Shown: in pieces, positions 53,178 through 62,557 of the stretch
Position numbering within the stretch: position 1 is the stretch's first letter
Layout of the letters: every line of letters begins with the position of its first letter
Program-made: the position numbers and the translations under genes
Notes under the pieces: generated by a model
What the model was told of the DNA's origin: nothing
Seen by the model: the letters and a program-made list of their open reading frames with translations, nothing else
The model's database searches: none
DNA from: Oceanobacillus neutriphilus
Lineage (GTDB): Bacteria > Bacillota > Bacilli > Bacillales > Amphibacillaceae
DNA length: 64,000 bases
Assembly (NCBI RefSeq): GCF_014645515.1
Contig: NZ_BMLW01000005.1
Coordinates: 248,001 to 312,000, forward strand
Reading direction: 5' to 3'

Positions 53178-55045
53178 TACTTTTCCTCCTTATTACTATC
53201 AACTATCTTACGAATGTATATATCAAGTGATTTGGCTAATTCAACTGCTTCTTCATATTGAACTAATGTCCATTGATCTCGCGGAACTTTCAATTCATTC
53301 TTTAAGTATGCATTAAAATAAGTTCCCAGCAAGGCTCCGTTTGTTTTAGCATGACTATAAATCCAGCCGTAAGATTTTCTCGGTAAAATAGTTTTTTCCC
53401 TTACTAACTCGTCACCTTCTACATCTAAATTATAATCAGCCACGAACTCAGGAATCAGCTCTTCACGAATAAGTATATCTAAATCTTTTCTTCTTTGAAA
53501 GTAATATTTATCTGGACGAAGTAATCTTTCCGAATCAGTGCTTTTTTTAGATTGTCTAATAAAATCTTTGGCTTTACTTTCATCTATTCCTAATAATTGT
53601 TGGAGCTCACGGATTTTTTGGTTTTCTTCCTCTAACTTTTCTTTGCGTTTTCGTATTAACTCCGTTTCTACGAAAGTGTCCTTTTCGATTCTAAAATCCT
53701 CTGATTCATTGGCAGTTCCTTTAGTTAAATCCTTTGAACCATTTTCGCTTAAATCTAAGTTTCTGTCTTCCTTAATTTTCTTTATAGCATCGCGCTTAAC
53801 TTTTTCTTTTTTATAAAAATCCCATAATGGTTCGAGACCTAATTCTTTATGGTGTATTAATACAGCTGTATTGTCCTCTTCCGTAAATGTACCATCTTCT
53901 GATTCAATTGACCTTAATGTGCGACCAATAAATTGAGCATAAGGAAGTAATGTTTTAAATGGACGAAATATTGCAGCTATTGATAAAAATTTATGGTCAT
54001 AGCCTTCACCAAGCATAGCAACGTTTATAACTACATCAACTTCATTATCATTTATCTTTTTAAGTTCTTTCTCTTGCTCATACTTTTCAAGTTTACTATG
54101 GACAATTGATGATTCATACCCTTTTTCCTTATAAAGTTTTTTTATATTTTCAGCATGATCAATACTACATGCGACAGCTATAATCTTATGTGGGTTATTT
54201 GTTAACTCTTTTTTCTCTTCCAAATTCTTAATTGAAAGATTAATTATTTTTTTATTGCTTTCTCTAGATAAAGCAACTGATCGTTGAATCCAATTTTCTT
54301 CCTTAATATTATTTTCTCTTAATTCACTAAGTGTATAAACCCTATCCGGATTGTTATCAAGGGTGAAAAACATTTGATCAGGTATGTGATCAATTTTTTC
54401 CAAACTTTTCACATACCCTTTTGCCATAGCTTGAGCCAAACTATATTTATATACTTCTTTTCCTTCAATATTTCTACCATCACTTCTAAACGGCGTACCC
54501 GTCACCTTTAATATTTTACTATTGCTAAAGTATTCTATTGCCCTTTTCCATGTTTTTGCTTCAGCATGATGCGCCTCATCAATTATTATCATATCAAAAA
54601 AGTCGGGGCCAACTCTTCTTATTAATGAAGAATCTAGACGCTCTTGTAATTTATGTACATTTAGCACCACTATATCAGCTTGATGAATTATTTCATCTGT
54701 CAATGATTTTTCATATTCTATTAAAGATGGTAAATGATGAAGTTCTTCAAGTACTTTTGAAAATATCCAGAAGTTTTTTGGGTTAGTTGGGTCTAATGAC
54801 CCTAAAACTGAATCTCTTATTACTGTTTGTGGAGTAATAATTAAAACTCTTCCTTTTGCAATTTTAAATGGGGATATCCCCATTAAACCAGTCTTTCCGG
54901 TTCCTGTTGGCAGTGTCACTAATGCATGTTCCTTGCTTTTTTTATTTACAAAATGATCATATATTGCTCTGTATGCGTCTTCTTGAGGCTCTCGTAAGAA
55001 ACTATTACTTATAATATTAGCAGGTGCATCTACAAAATAGCTCAT
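53177..55045 (-). CDS. DEAD/DEAH-box superfamily II helicase, restriction/defence-type
   Basis: In this 622-residue protein, helicase motifs are in order: LREPQEDAYRAIYDHFVNKK (Q-like), ALVTLPTGTGKTGLMGISPF (Walker A), MIIIDEAHHAEAKTWKRAIE (DEAH), LKVTGTPFRSDGRN (III), VINVAMLGEGYDH (V) and YAQFIGRTLRSIESEDGTF (VI). This is the ResIII-like set found in type III restriction and orphan defence helicases. From about residue 430 on it is coiled and basic, ending in an unrecognised domain with RKSYGWIYSHAKTNGALLGT. ATG 55045 follows AAGGGCGG; an upstream TTG is less likely. The small gene downstream overlaps its stop. No methylase is adjacent. Confidence 0.85.
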   Translation of the reverse strand: MSYFVDAPANIISNSFLREPQEDAYRAIYDHFVNKKSKEHALVTLPTGTGKTGLMGISPFKIAKGRVLIITPQTVIRDSVLGSLDPTNPKNFWIFSKVLEELHHLPSLIEYEKSLTDEIIHQADIVVLNVHKLQERLDSSLIRRVGPDFFDMIIIDEAHHAEAKTWKRAIEYFSNSKILKVTGTPFRSDGRNIEGKEVYKYSLAQAMAKGYVKSLEKIDHIPDQMFFTLDNNPDRVYTLSELRENNIKEENWIQRSVALSRESNKKIINLSIKNLEEKKELTNNPHKIIAVACSIDHAENIKKLYKEKGYESSIVHSKLEKYEQEKELKKINDNEVDVVINVAMLGEGYDHKFLSIAAIFRPFKTLLPYAQFIGRTLRSIESEDGTFTEEDNTAVLIHHKELGLEPLWDFYKKEKVKRDAIKKIKEDRNLDLSENGSKDLTKGTANESEDFRIEKDTFVETELIRKRKEKLEEENQKIRELQQLLGIDESKAKDFIRQSKKSTDSERLLRPDKYYFQRRKDLDILIREELIPEFVADYNLDVEGDELVREKTILPRKSYGWIYSHAKTNGALLGTYFNAYLKNELKVPRDQWTLVQYEEAVELAKSLDIYIRKIVDSNKEEK

Positions 55046-55063
55046 TTCTAAACCGCCCTTCAA

Positions 55064-55612
55064 AAATAAAATATTCTAATTTATTATATCAAATATACCA
55101 CTACTAAAGTACTGATATAATAAATTTTATTATTTATTTATCTTCTTTTAACTTTTTCATATGAATTAGTAGAATGAATTATGTTTCTACACGATTTCCT
55201 TTGCTATGTGTGCCCTGGCTCTCAATATAAATAGTTATTTCTCATAAAGAAGTCCACTAATATTCATGTCGAGTCTACTGGATTTTGCAATGAATACATA
55301 ACTTTTTTCATCAAATCTTCCTTCCAGGTAAAATATATCATTTAATACCGTATATTGAAATAGAAGGCTCTAGAGTCTATTTTCCCATAAGTTATAGAAC
55401 TTTTTTTTGCTGGTAATTCCCTGTGGACATAATCAACTCGTGTATAGATAGGAAATTACTAAATACAAATTTTAGATTTGCACCTTTAAATTACATGTAT
55501 AAAGAGGTCAAGTAACGACAAAACCATATTATTGGTAAAATGATAAAAATACTTTACATTTTGATAAGAATTTTTTACAATGTGCGAAAGAGTATTAAGG
55601 AGGTAACCAAAA
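55064..55612. other. Gap between helicase and XRE genes
   Basis: About 550 bp of AT-rich sequence between divergent genes hold the two promoters. AAGGAGG before 55613 is clear. I see no further gene, tRNA or strong hairpin. Confidence 0.4.
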
Positions 55613-55816
55613 GTGCTAAAGAATCGCATAGTTGTTTTTAGGGCTGAAAAAGGTTGGACACAGCAAAATCTGGCAGATCAAGTAAATGTCAGCCGGCAAA
55701 CGATAGCTAACATTGAAAAAGGTAAATATACTCCTTCAGTTACTCTAGCTTTTAAAATTGCCTATTCATTCAACGTAGAAATCACAGAAGTCTTTTCATA
55801 TTCAGAAGAGGAGTGA
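55613..55816 (+). CDS. XRE family small transcriptional regulator
   Basis: The 67-residue protein is a bare Cro/C1-type helix-turn-helix: MLKNRIVVFRAEKGWTQQNL, ADQVNVSRQTIANIEKGKY, then TPSVTLAFKIAYSFNVEI. GTG start with AAGGAGG at ideal spacing. It overlaps closely with a small membrane protein gene 4 bp downstream. Such pairs recur in Firmicutes as a regulator plus a two- to three-helix membrane protein. Autoregulation is probable. Confidence 0.88.
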   Translation: MLKNRIVVFRAEKGWTQQNLADQVNVSRQTIANIEKGKYTPSVTLAFKIAYSFNVEITEVFSYSEEE

Positions 55817-55820
55817 AAAA

Positions 55821-56102
55821 ATGAATTATCTATTACTTATTCCATTAGGATTGGTACTTGTTGCTTTTATTTATATTTTTAATTTCGGAGGCAGCCGTGA
55901 AGGGCGCGATGAAAGAGGATATGTCATTCGACTGCAGATGACAAGCGTTATGTACGCAGTACTTTTTCTTGGCATAGTCATTATTACTACATTAAATAGT
56001 AAAGAATTGATTACCAGCAAATTAGCATTAGATATTATTTTCTGGTTAGCACTTCTTAATAGTCTCATAGGAGCTATCTTCTTATATTTCAAGAAAAAAT
56101 AA
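55821..56102 (+). CDS. Small three-helix membrane protein paired with XRE regulator
   Basis: The 93-residue protein has three hydrophobic segments (about 3-20, 40-60 and 70-88). The loop after the first contains GGSREGRDERGYVIRL, a charged stretch facing the cytoplasm. GAAGAGGAGTG upstream supports the ATG. It lies 4 bp after the XRE gene. The family resembles DUF2178-like proteins, but this is uncertain and the function is unknown. Confidence 0.75.
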   Translation: MNYLLLIPLGLVLVAFIYIFNFGGSREGRDERGYVIRLQMTSVMYAVLFLGIVIITTLNSKELITSKLALDIIFWLALLNSLIGAIFLYFKKK

Positions 56103-56825
56103 GAATAAAGAAACTGGTATAAAAACAGAATTGCAAAATGTTAATACATCGTTTTGCAACGAAAAATACATAGGTAATTTTGTTATTTGACATGGAGCCT
56201 CGTAGGTATGAGTCAAGAGCCATGGAGCCAGATAACACAATAAATCTGGCTCTTCTGCAGAAGGATTTCATGCTCACCTCTCCACATCAAATAGTAGTGA
56301 TTCTTTACAATGCTATGAATTTAATCTTGCAAAGTTGTGTATTTTTATTTTGCATTACACAGTTGCATTCCACTTCCAGGTAAATCTTCCTTAGCTTCAT
56401 TATTAGTTCATTTTGTGTTTACTCCCTCCTGCCACCATTAACGCAAACCTATATCAATTTCTGCTTCCTCTCCCTTATTTTTTAAATTTCCCCCTAATTC
56501 TCGAGCCTCCTTCAGAGCAGTTTTCTAACTTTTTAATATTAATCTATTATTATAGAATGAGTTTCATAATTACCCTTATCCTGTTAGAATTTTTTATTCG
56601 ACTGTTCCTCCAACCATTTAGCTCTTGAAAATTAGACCCAAATTCCTAATCCTCCTAAAATTATTGCAGGCACTAATATAATCCCTCATAGGAACCCCTT
56701 TCTTTCTTATTTAAAATGAAAATCATTACATTCTTCTGACTCCAAAGCACCGAATCCAAGTTTAAAATATTTATCGTTCACCAAAAGTACGTAATCATGC
56801 TATGCTATTTACAGATTGATTTGAA
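56103..56825. other. Gap before the Agr-type pair, with two hairpins
   Basis: A weak 8-bp hairpin (TTGCAAAA/TTTTGCAA, 56131-56159) follows the membrane-protein gene. A 9-bp stem GAGCCAGAT/ATCTGGCTC lies at 56225-56252. From 56557 a 23-codon frame encodes a hydrophobic peptide (MSFIITLILLEFFIRLFLQP plus FSS) without a ribosome site. No tRNA was seen. Confidence 0.4.
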
Positions 56826-57572
56826 ATGAGTGATTGTATGAGTATTTTCATATTGGAAGATGATGTGATTCAAGCGCAGCATTTAAAAGAATTAGTCGAA
56901 GCAATTTGTAAAAAGTATAATCTGCCGTATAATTTTATTGAAGTAACTAGTAAAAGCACACAAATAATAAAAAAGATTCCATTGACTACATATACACCAA
57001 TCTATTTTTTAGATATTGAAATTAAAAATGAAGAGCGGAAGGGGCTACAAGTTGCTCAGGAGATCCGTAAATATGATAGGGATGGCATCATTGTGTTTGT
57101 GACAACGTATTCTAAGTTTGCACCAATCTCCTATCAATATATGGTTTCGGCATTAACATTCATTGATAAATCTCTATCCTGCGATGAACGTTATAATATG
57201 TTTGAACAATGCCTGCTCCATTATCAAACACGGAATACAGATTGCGTTTCTAATGATAATTTTATCGTTGAAAATGCTAATGCTACTGTCAAGGTACCAT
57301 TTGAAACGATAGAGTACATCAAAACGGATGAGCCGCATCGATTAGTCTTAGTAACAGCAGATCGATTAATTCATTTTTATGGTACATTAAAAGAAATGGA
57401 AGAATTGGATGAGCGCCTGCTTCGCTGCCATCAATCCTTTGTTGTGAATACAATGCAGATATTTTCCTACGATACAGCAGAAAGGATGATTGTTTTAAAA
57501 AACACGAAACAAATTCCTGTATCACGACGTTTACATAAAAAAGTTCGTCAGCGGTTGAAAGGTGAATTGTAA
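56826..57572 (+). CDS. LytTR-type response regulator, AgrA-like
   Basis: In this 248-residue protein, residues 5-125 are an AgrA-like receiver with acidic EDD in IFILEDDVIQAQHL, the phosphoacceptor Asp in YFLDIEIKNEERKGLQVA, and Thr in IVFVTTYSKFAP. The C-terminal LytTR domain (about 145-245) has FETIEYIKTDEPHRLVLVTA and LLRCHQSFVVNTMQIFSYD, contacting DNA through beta strands. The start may be ATG 56826 or the ATG 12 bp later. Its stop overlaps the kinase start as TAATG, so the two are coupled. No agrB/agrD-like pair is visible near it. Confidence 0.88.
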   Translation: MSDCMSIFILEDDVIQAQHLKELVEAICKKYNLPYNFIEVTSKSTQIIKKIPLTTYTPIYFLDIEIKNEERKGLQVAQEIRKYDRDGIIVFVTTYSKFAPISYQYMVSALTFIDKSLSCDERYNMFEQCLLHYQTRNTDCVSNDNFIVENANATVKVPFETIEYIKTDEPHRLVLVTADRLIHFYGTLKEMEELDERLLRCHQSFVVNTMQIFSYDTAERMIVLKNTKQIPVSRRLHKKVRQRLKGEL

Positions 57573-58885
57573 TGTTTGTTTATGATGTCATTGCAATTAT
57601 ACTCATTGGTATTAGTCATGTTATATTTTATTTTGAGTTAATTCGCTACAATCGCTTACCTTACATAATGGTAATCACTTTAAGCTTTATTTTTACAATT
57701 TTGCTCGGTGTTGTTGTTGCAGTAACCGGGTATCCTGAGTTTAACGTTATTATGCTATTATTATTTTTACTGTGCTTAGGCTTGATGCAGGTCAAATTAA
57801 CTTTTATGCAAAACCTTTACTTTGCATTAGTCAGCATGGTCAGTATCACGCTGGTGAAAATAGTGCTGATAGAATTTGTTATGCACTTGTTTATGTGGAC
57901 TTCATTTAATATATATACCTGGACTGTTAGTATCGTTCATCTTATTATTTCTATCATTATCCTGATTACTTTAGGGATGCTGCGTAATAAAGTGCAAAAA
58001 CTAGCCCAATTTATTATAAAAAGCCCAATTTACTACATAAGTTATCCAATGCTTGCTGCAGGTCTCATTGCGGCGTTAATTCTGACAACACCAGCTACTG
58101 AACTTTTAGCCGCTTTGCATAAACCGTATGGCCAAATGGGTTACAGCGCTCTCTTCATTTTATTTTTTATATTGCTGATAATTGTTATAATTGGCTCTCA
58201 TTTAACAAAAGAAAGAATGCTGAAAGAACAACAGAACCATTTGGATAATGAATTATTAGATCATTTAGCTAAGTTGGAAGTTATGCATGACGACCTAGCA
58301 GCTTTCCGTCATGATTATATGAATATATTATTAACGTTAGATGAAGGAGTGCGGACTAGAAATCTGGCACAGATTGAACACATCTATCATGAAATTATCG
58401 CACCTACCTCTGAGCTTATCAATAATCGAAATCTGGATATTGCCAAGTTATCGCACATCAAAGTACCTGGGGTAAAAAGCGTTTTGGGAGTTAAATTAAT
58501 TTCCGCCCAGCAGCAAAACATACAAGTGATGATTGATATACCCCAACAAATTAAAGGAATTGCTATACCCGTTGTTGATTTTATCCGAATCATTTCCATC
58601 CTATTAGATAATGGCATAGAAGAAGCGATGCAAAGTAAAGAAAAAATATTACAGATTGCGTTCTTTGAATTGGATGAGAGACAATATTTTATTGTGAGTA
58701 ATAGTTATAAGCAGCAAATGATTGACTTAGAGAATTTATACGAAAAACACTATTCTACTAAAGACGGTGATCGCGGATATGGATTGTATTCGTTAAAGTT
58801 GATGGTGGATAAAACAAGTAATGCAACATTGGAAACCTTGAAAACTCCTTATTTTACACAAACTTTAATTTTAAAAAAGCAATGA
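57572..58885 (+). CDS. GHKL-type sensor histidine kinase, AgrC-like
   Basis: The 437-residue membrane kinase has six N-terminal membrane segments (to about residue 210), a coiled linker, AAFRHDYMNILLTLDEGVRT with the phosphoaccepting His, and a short GHKL ATPase domain (RIISILLDNGIEEAMQSKEK as N box and DRGYGLYSLKLMVDKT as G box), as in AgrC, VirS and ComD. It should detect an extracellular peptide through the membrane part. Its start overlaps the regulator gene, and a terminator follows directly. The ligand is unknown. Confidence 0.88.
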   Translation: MFVYDVIAIILIGISHVIFYFELIRYNRLPYIMVITLSFIFTILLGVVVAVTGYPEFNVIMLLLFLLCLGLMQVKLTFMQNLYFALVSMVSITLVKIVLIEFVMHLFMWTSFNIYTWTVSIVHLIISIIILITLGMLRNKVQKLAQFIIKSPIYYISYPMLAAGLIAALILTTPATELLAALHKPYGQMGYSALFILFFILLIIVIIGSHLTKERMLKEQQNHLDNELLDHLAKLEVMHDDLAAFRHDYMNILLTLDEGVRTRNLAQIEHIYHEIIAPTSELINNRNLDIAKLSHIKVPGVKSVLGVKLISAQQQNIQVMIDIPQQIKGIAIPVVDFIRIISILLDNGIEEAMQSKEKILQIAFFELDERQYFIVSNSYKQQMIDLENLYEKHYSTKDGDRGYGLYSLKLMVDKTSNATLETLKTPYFTQTLILKKQ

Positions 58886-58908
58886 CAGAATCTTGTCATT
58901 GTTTTTTT
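58880..58908 (+). terminator. Terminator after the Agr-type pair
   Basis: CAATGACA pairs with TGTCATTG around a 6-nt loop, followed by seven Ts. It overlaps the kinase stop codon. Confidence 0.8.
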
Positions 58909-59090
58909 ATGGCCAGTTATGCCGAAATACAAACCGAATAGGAAAGATACCTATAATTAATATTGACAGTATTATACAATGCAACTAAGACAATCTTACA
59001 AGTGCTTTCTCTGGTTTTAAGTTATGTATATCTGTATACCGCTGTAAGCACGTAGGATAAATAACAGCATAAACACATAGGAGCGTTCAC

Positions 59091-60284
59091 ATGTATTTTG
59101 ATTCTTTAACAAGTTTAAGCAGTACAGCACTTTATATTTCTTTTCTAATATACTTGGTTGCAATTATTCCTTTAGGACTATCTGTGAAATCTAAAGGAAA
59201 AGCGTTCTCAATAATAGGTATCGCATTAACCTGGGTAGGATTTATTTTACAACTCTTATATTTTGTCACAAGATGGTATGTATCCGGACATGCTCCTGTC
59301 AGTAATCTATATGAATTCATGACATTTTTTGGAATCATGCTGGTAGGCAGCTTTCTTATTATCTATCATATATTTCGTCAAAGTGTCATTGGTCTTTTTG
59401 CTCTGCCAATAGCACTTCTTATTCTTGGATTTGCAAATGCATTTTCAAAGGACATATCACCCCTTGTTCCATCATTACAAAGCGGGTGGTTACAAATTCA
59501 TGTAACAACAGTAGCTTTTTCCAGTGCCATTTTATCCATAGCTTTTATTACAGGAATTATATTCTTGTTAAAAACAATCCATCCTGAAGAGAAAAGTAAT
59601 AAACCATTCTTTTTAGAGCTCGTTATGTATTTCCTGGTAATCGTATTTGCTTTCATTTCAGTAACAAGTACCTTTAGTATGATTGGCTATAATAAAAATA
59701 TCGCATTTGAAAATTATAATTTGGAAACAGAAGTTTATCAATATAAAATGCCGGCCATCGTTGTCCCTAAAGACTCTATTGTTGTGTCGGACGATTATAA
59801 GGAACAGTTTGCAAACCAAAATAATGGAATACTCGAAATACCTAATTCCATCGATTCAAAAAAATTAAATTCCCTTATATGGTCATTCTTAGCTGGAAGC
59901 CTTCTCTATATACTAATCAGGCTGTTTACTAGACGTAAAATCATTTCCCTGCTTAAACCACTCACCCAAAAGGTAAATGCGACAACAATGGATGAAGTTA
60001 CTTACCGTGCAATAATTATTGGATTTCCATTATTCGCACTCGGCGGACTAATATTTGGATCAATATGGGCACAAATGGCTTGGGGCAGATTTTGGGGTTG
60101 GGATCCAAAAGAAGTTTGGTCACTTATCACCTTTTTATTTTATGCTGTATTGCTGCATCTCCGCATTGGAGGAGGTTTGAGAGGAGAAAAAACAGCATGG
60201 ATGGCAATCATCGGTTTTAGTATTATTGTTTTTAATCAGGTATTTGTCAATTTGGTTATTGCCGGACTACATTCCTATGCTTGA
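59091..60284 (+). CDS. ccsB: c-type cytochrome biogenesis protein CcsB/ResC-like
   Basis: The 397-residue protein has about eight membrane segments. The haem-handling WWD motif is AWGRFWGWDPKEVWSLITFL (about 331-350). SLQSGWLQIHVTTVAFSSAI holds a conserved His and RIGGGLRGEKTAWMA follows. ResC/CcsA proteins of system II deliver haem outward for c-type cytochromes together with ResB and ResA. Here no resA or resB lies beside it, and it forms its own unit after ATAGGAGCG. The full-length motif set suggests it is functional; its partner may be encoded elsewhere. Confidence 0.85.
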   Translation: MYFDSLTSLSSTALYISFLIYLVAIIPLGLSVKSKGKAFSIIGIALTWVGFILQLLYFVTRWYVSGHAPVSNLYEFMTFFGIMLVGSFLIIYHIFRQSVIGLFALPIALLILGFANAFSKDISPLVPSLQSGWLQIHVTTVAFSSAILSIAFITGIIFLLKTIHPEEKSNKPFFLELVMYFLVIVFAFISVTSTFSMIGYNKNIAFENYNLETEVYQYKMPAIVVPKDSIVVSDDYKEQFANQNNGILEIPNSIDSKKLNSLIWSFLAGSLLYILIRLFTRRKIISLLKPLTQKVNATTMDEVTYRAIIIGFPLFALGGLIFGSIWAQMAWGRFWGWDPKEVWSLITFLFYAVLLHLRIGGGLRGEKTAWMAIIGFSIIVFNQVFVNLVIAGLHSYA

Positions 60285-60462
60285 TTGCTTTAGTAGTTTA
60301 AATGTATTTTAAGAATGGGAAGATTACCAGTAAAAATTTATTATCTTAGCGTTTATTAAACCACTAACTTCTTGACATTCACATAGCGTCTATAATCCTA
60401 AACACCTGCATACTATCGGTAATGTATAATTATAACTCATGTAGAAAGTTAGGAGGAAAAAC

Positions 60463-60753
60463 ATGTTATTTGCATCGTCATCGACTGTAACTTCTAATGA
60501 AATTCTTATATTTATTTCATTATTTATCATCTTAATAGTTTCTTGCTTTTTAGCTTTTGCTATATTAACTTCACTTTTTATAAATGACAGAAAAAAAGCA
60601 TATTATTTTATTGTATACATGGCATTTGGCGTTATATTTTCATTAATAGCATCTTTCCGTTATCATGCTGCCATTGGAATTATTACTTTAGCAGTGTACA
60701 TTATTTTTATTCTTGCATTTTATTTATGGACCAAACGCAAAAATAGTAAATAG
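60463..60753 (+). CDS. Small membrane protein of unknown function
   Basis: The 96-residue protein has three hydrophobic segments (about 12-38, 45-65 and 68-90), joined by short basic loops (INDRKKAYYF and WTKRKNSK at the end). GGAGGAAAAAC precedes the ATG. I do not recognise a family. It lies 178 bp after ccsB on the same strand, but its own promoter is likely. Confidence 0.65.
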   Translation: MLFASSSTVTSNEILIFISLFIILIVSCFLAFAILTSLFINDRKKAYYFIVYMAFGVIFSLIASFRYHAAIGIITLAVYIIFILAFYLWTKRKNSK

Positions 60754-60817
60754 TAATAAACTAAGTTAAAATCTCAACGTCTGTTTGCATTAAAATGGTG
60801 TATTTCTACACAGATGT

Positions 60818-60846
60818 ACCTGCTAAACTAAATTTGTTTAGCAGGT
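60818..60846. terminator. Inverted repeat, possible terminator between converging genes
   Basis: ACCTGCTAAAC pairs perfectly with GTTTAGCAGGT around a 7-nt loop. It lies between the small membrane protein gene and the converging alpha/beta-hydrolase gene. T runs are weak on both sides. Confidence 0.55.
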
Positions 60847-60973
60847 TCTATGATGGCTTAAATAAGGTTTATTTTAATATCTATTTCTTTTTTATAATTG
60901 GTTTTTTATTATTTCTTACAATACTTCAGCCGCCTTCAGTATAGAATAAGACAAGTGTTGTTTGTATAAAGAA

Positions 60974-61927
60974 CTATAGTATTTTCATCTCTCCGTTATT
61001 TGAAAAAGTCGAGAAATCCAAAGAATTTACTATTGAATTAAAGATATCAGACCTTGTCCATTGAGGAAAATGAGCCGTATTTCTTATAGTAAAATAGATT
61101 TTTGGAGATTTGATTTTTTGATAAAAATGATAGACTAACTCATTGGAAGCATGATAATCATATTCCCCTTCGATAAAGGCAATAGGAACTTTAAAATCTT
61201 CGTGATCTGAAAAGTCAATTTGAGATACTTCATGCCATAGTTTAACGATAGATTGCTTTGAACCCTTCAATCGTTTTATGCAATCTAATAATGAATAATT
61301 TTTGGAAGTGATAAAGTACGGATATAACGATAAATACGAGCTTTTTCCGTAAAGAGAAACTTTTTGTTTGATTAACTGACTCATAAAAAACATTAAATCA
61401 GAATACCAGCTTTCCTGGTTGAATGTAGTGTTTAAAGACGAAATTTTATTTTTAAGCCTAAGATTATCAGTATGATCTTCCAAGTATTCTCTACTTTTAT
61501 CAAACATTTTTTGTGAACAAATAACCTGGCCAACTCCAATATAAAATTGGATCAAGTCTGGATATTGAATAATAAATTTCATTCCAATAATGCTCCCCCA
61601 AGAATGCCCCAGTAAACATACTTTCTCTTTCTTGAATTCGACCAGCATTTTTTCAATTAAGACTTTCAAATCAACTACAAAACGATCTATAGTAAGTTTC
61701 TCATTTTCTTTAAACTTATAGTATGATTTTCCAGCACCTCTTTGCTCCCAAATAATAAAAGTATATTTCTTGGATAAATCTGAATTAAAATGCTCAGCAA
61801 GAGGTAAAGTAGCATCTCCGGGACCTCCATGTATATAAATCAAAATCGGATTATCCAAATTGTTACTAAGTATATGAACATACTGGTTTGTTCTATTTAT
61901 AGTATACCATTTCCCATAATTATACAT
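60974..61927 (-). CDS. Alpha/beta hydrolase (proline iminopeptidase-like)
   Basis: The product is about 317 residues. IYIHGGPGDATLPLAEHFNS is the HGGPG oxyanion-hole motif of proline iminopeptidases. FIIWEQRGAGKSYYKF and VCLLGHSWGSIIGMKFIIQY (G-x-S-x-G nucleophile) follow, with the acid in FIEGEYDYH and the His in NTAHFPQW. I chose ATG 61927 after GGAGGTAGGGAACATA; a longer reading from 62032 would overlap the divergent regulator's region. It lies divergent from a TetR gene with an inverted repeat in between, so it is probably repressed by that protein. Confidence 0.85.
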   Translation of the reverse strand: MYNYGKWYTINRTNQYVHILSNNLDNPILIYIHGGPGDATLPLAEHFNSDLSKKYTFIIWEQRGAGKSYYKFKENEKLTIDRFVVDLKVLIEKMLVEFKKEKVCLLGHSWGSIIGMKFIIQYPDLIQFYIGVGQVICSQKMFDKSREYLEDHTDNLRLKNKISSLNTTFNQESWYSDLMFFMSQLIKQKVSLYGKSSYLSLYPYFITSKNYSLLDCIKRLKGSKQSIVKLWHEVSQIDFSDHEDFKVPIAFIEGEYDYHASNELVYHFYQKIKSPKIYFTIRNTAHFPQWTRSDIFNSIVNSLDFSTFSNNGEMKIL

Positions 61928-61945
61928 TATGTTCCCTACCTCCAT

Positions 61946-61961
61946 TGACACAGTTGTGTCA
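61946..61961. promoter_or_regulatory. TetR-type operator
   Basis: TGACACAGTTGTGTCA has perfect 7-bp arms around GT. It lies in the short gap between the divergent hydrolase and TetR genes, so it may control both. Confidence 0.65.
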
Positions 61962-62041
61962 TATAGATATAGTTTATATGGAAAACAATTCATATTCAAT
62001 AAACCGAAACAGATTAATGGAATGTGTGTCAAGGAGGATGT

Positions 62042-62557
62042 ATGGGTAAAAACGAAGATATAATAGCTGGTCTATTTTCCGTAATGGAAACGTATGATTT
62101 TTCACTAATTACTGTTACTCAAATAGCTCAAGAGGCTGGAGTAGGAAGAAAAACTTTTTATAGATATTTTAAAAATAAAGAAGAAGTACTTGAAAAGTCT
62201 GTAGAATTACTATTCTTAGAGTATTCTTCATCCCAAGACAACTATTTTGCTTCAAATTATGAAGAACTAATTTATAATCATTTTTTATTTTGGGTAAATC
62301 ATCTACCCCATCTTAAGGTTATCTATAAAAATGGGCTAATGTTATATCTTTTTAAACAATATCAAAAATACGTTCCTAAACTTAACGACTATTATTTAAG
62401 TAATATAGAGATTAATCATAGCACTGCCATTTATGCGAATGCGTTTACCACTGGTATATTTTGGTCCATGCTTTACACTTGGTTAGAGAACGGGGCTAAA
62501 GAAACTCCGGAAGAATTAGCAGCTATCTGTATGGATTTTTTACAGAACAAAGTATAG
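62042..62557 (+). CDS. TetR family transcriptional regulator
   Basis: In this 171-residue protein, residues 15-60 form the TetR helix-turn-helix LITVTQIAQEAGVGRKTFYR, then YFKNKEEVLEKSVELLF. The C-terminal helices are those of the ligand domain (TetR_C-type, like DhaS/RutR-like Firmicutes members). ATG 62042 is the better start: AAGGAGG stands 4 bp before it. It is divergent from the proline-iminopeptidase-like gene with a perfect inverted repeat between them. The ligand is unknown. Confidence 0.88.
   Translation: MGKNEDIIAGLFSVMETYDFSLITVTQIAQEAGVGRKTFYRYFKNKEEVLEKSVELLFLEYSSSQDNYFASNYEELIYNHFLFWVNHLPHLKVIYKNGLMLYLFKQYQKYVPKLNDYYLSNIEINHSTAIYANAFTTGIFWSMLYTWLENGAKETPEELAAICMDFLQNKV

Noticed and set aside
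53177-55045. Type III restriction enzyme Res subunit
   Set aside because: The protein is only about 620 residues, no Mod methylase is adjacent and no clear endonuclease motif was found; helicase with unknown partner is the safer call.
56557-56628. Hydrophobic 23-residue peptide upstream of the Agr-type pair as an AgrD-like pheromone
   Set aside because: No ribosome site, no Cys or Ser-containing thiolactone core and no AgrB gene; similar AT-rich short frames occur by chance.
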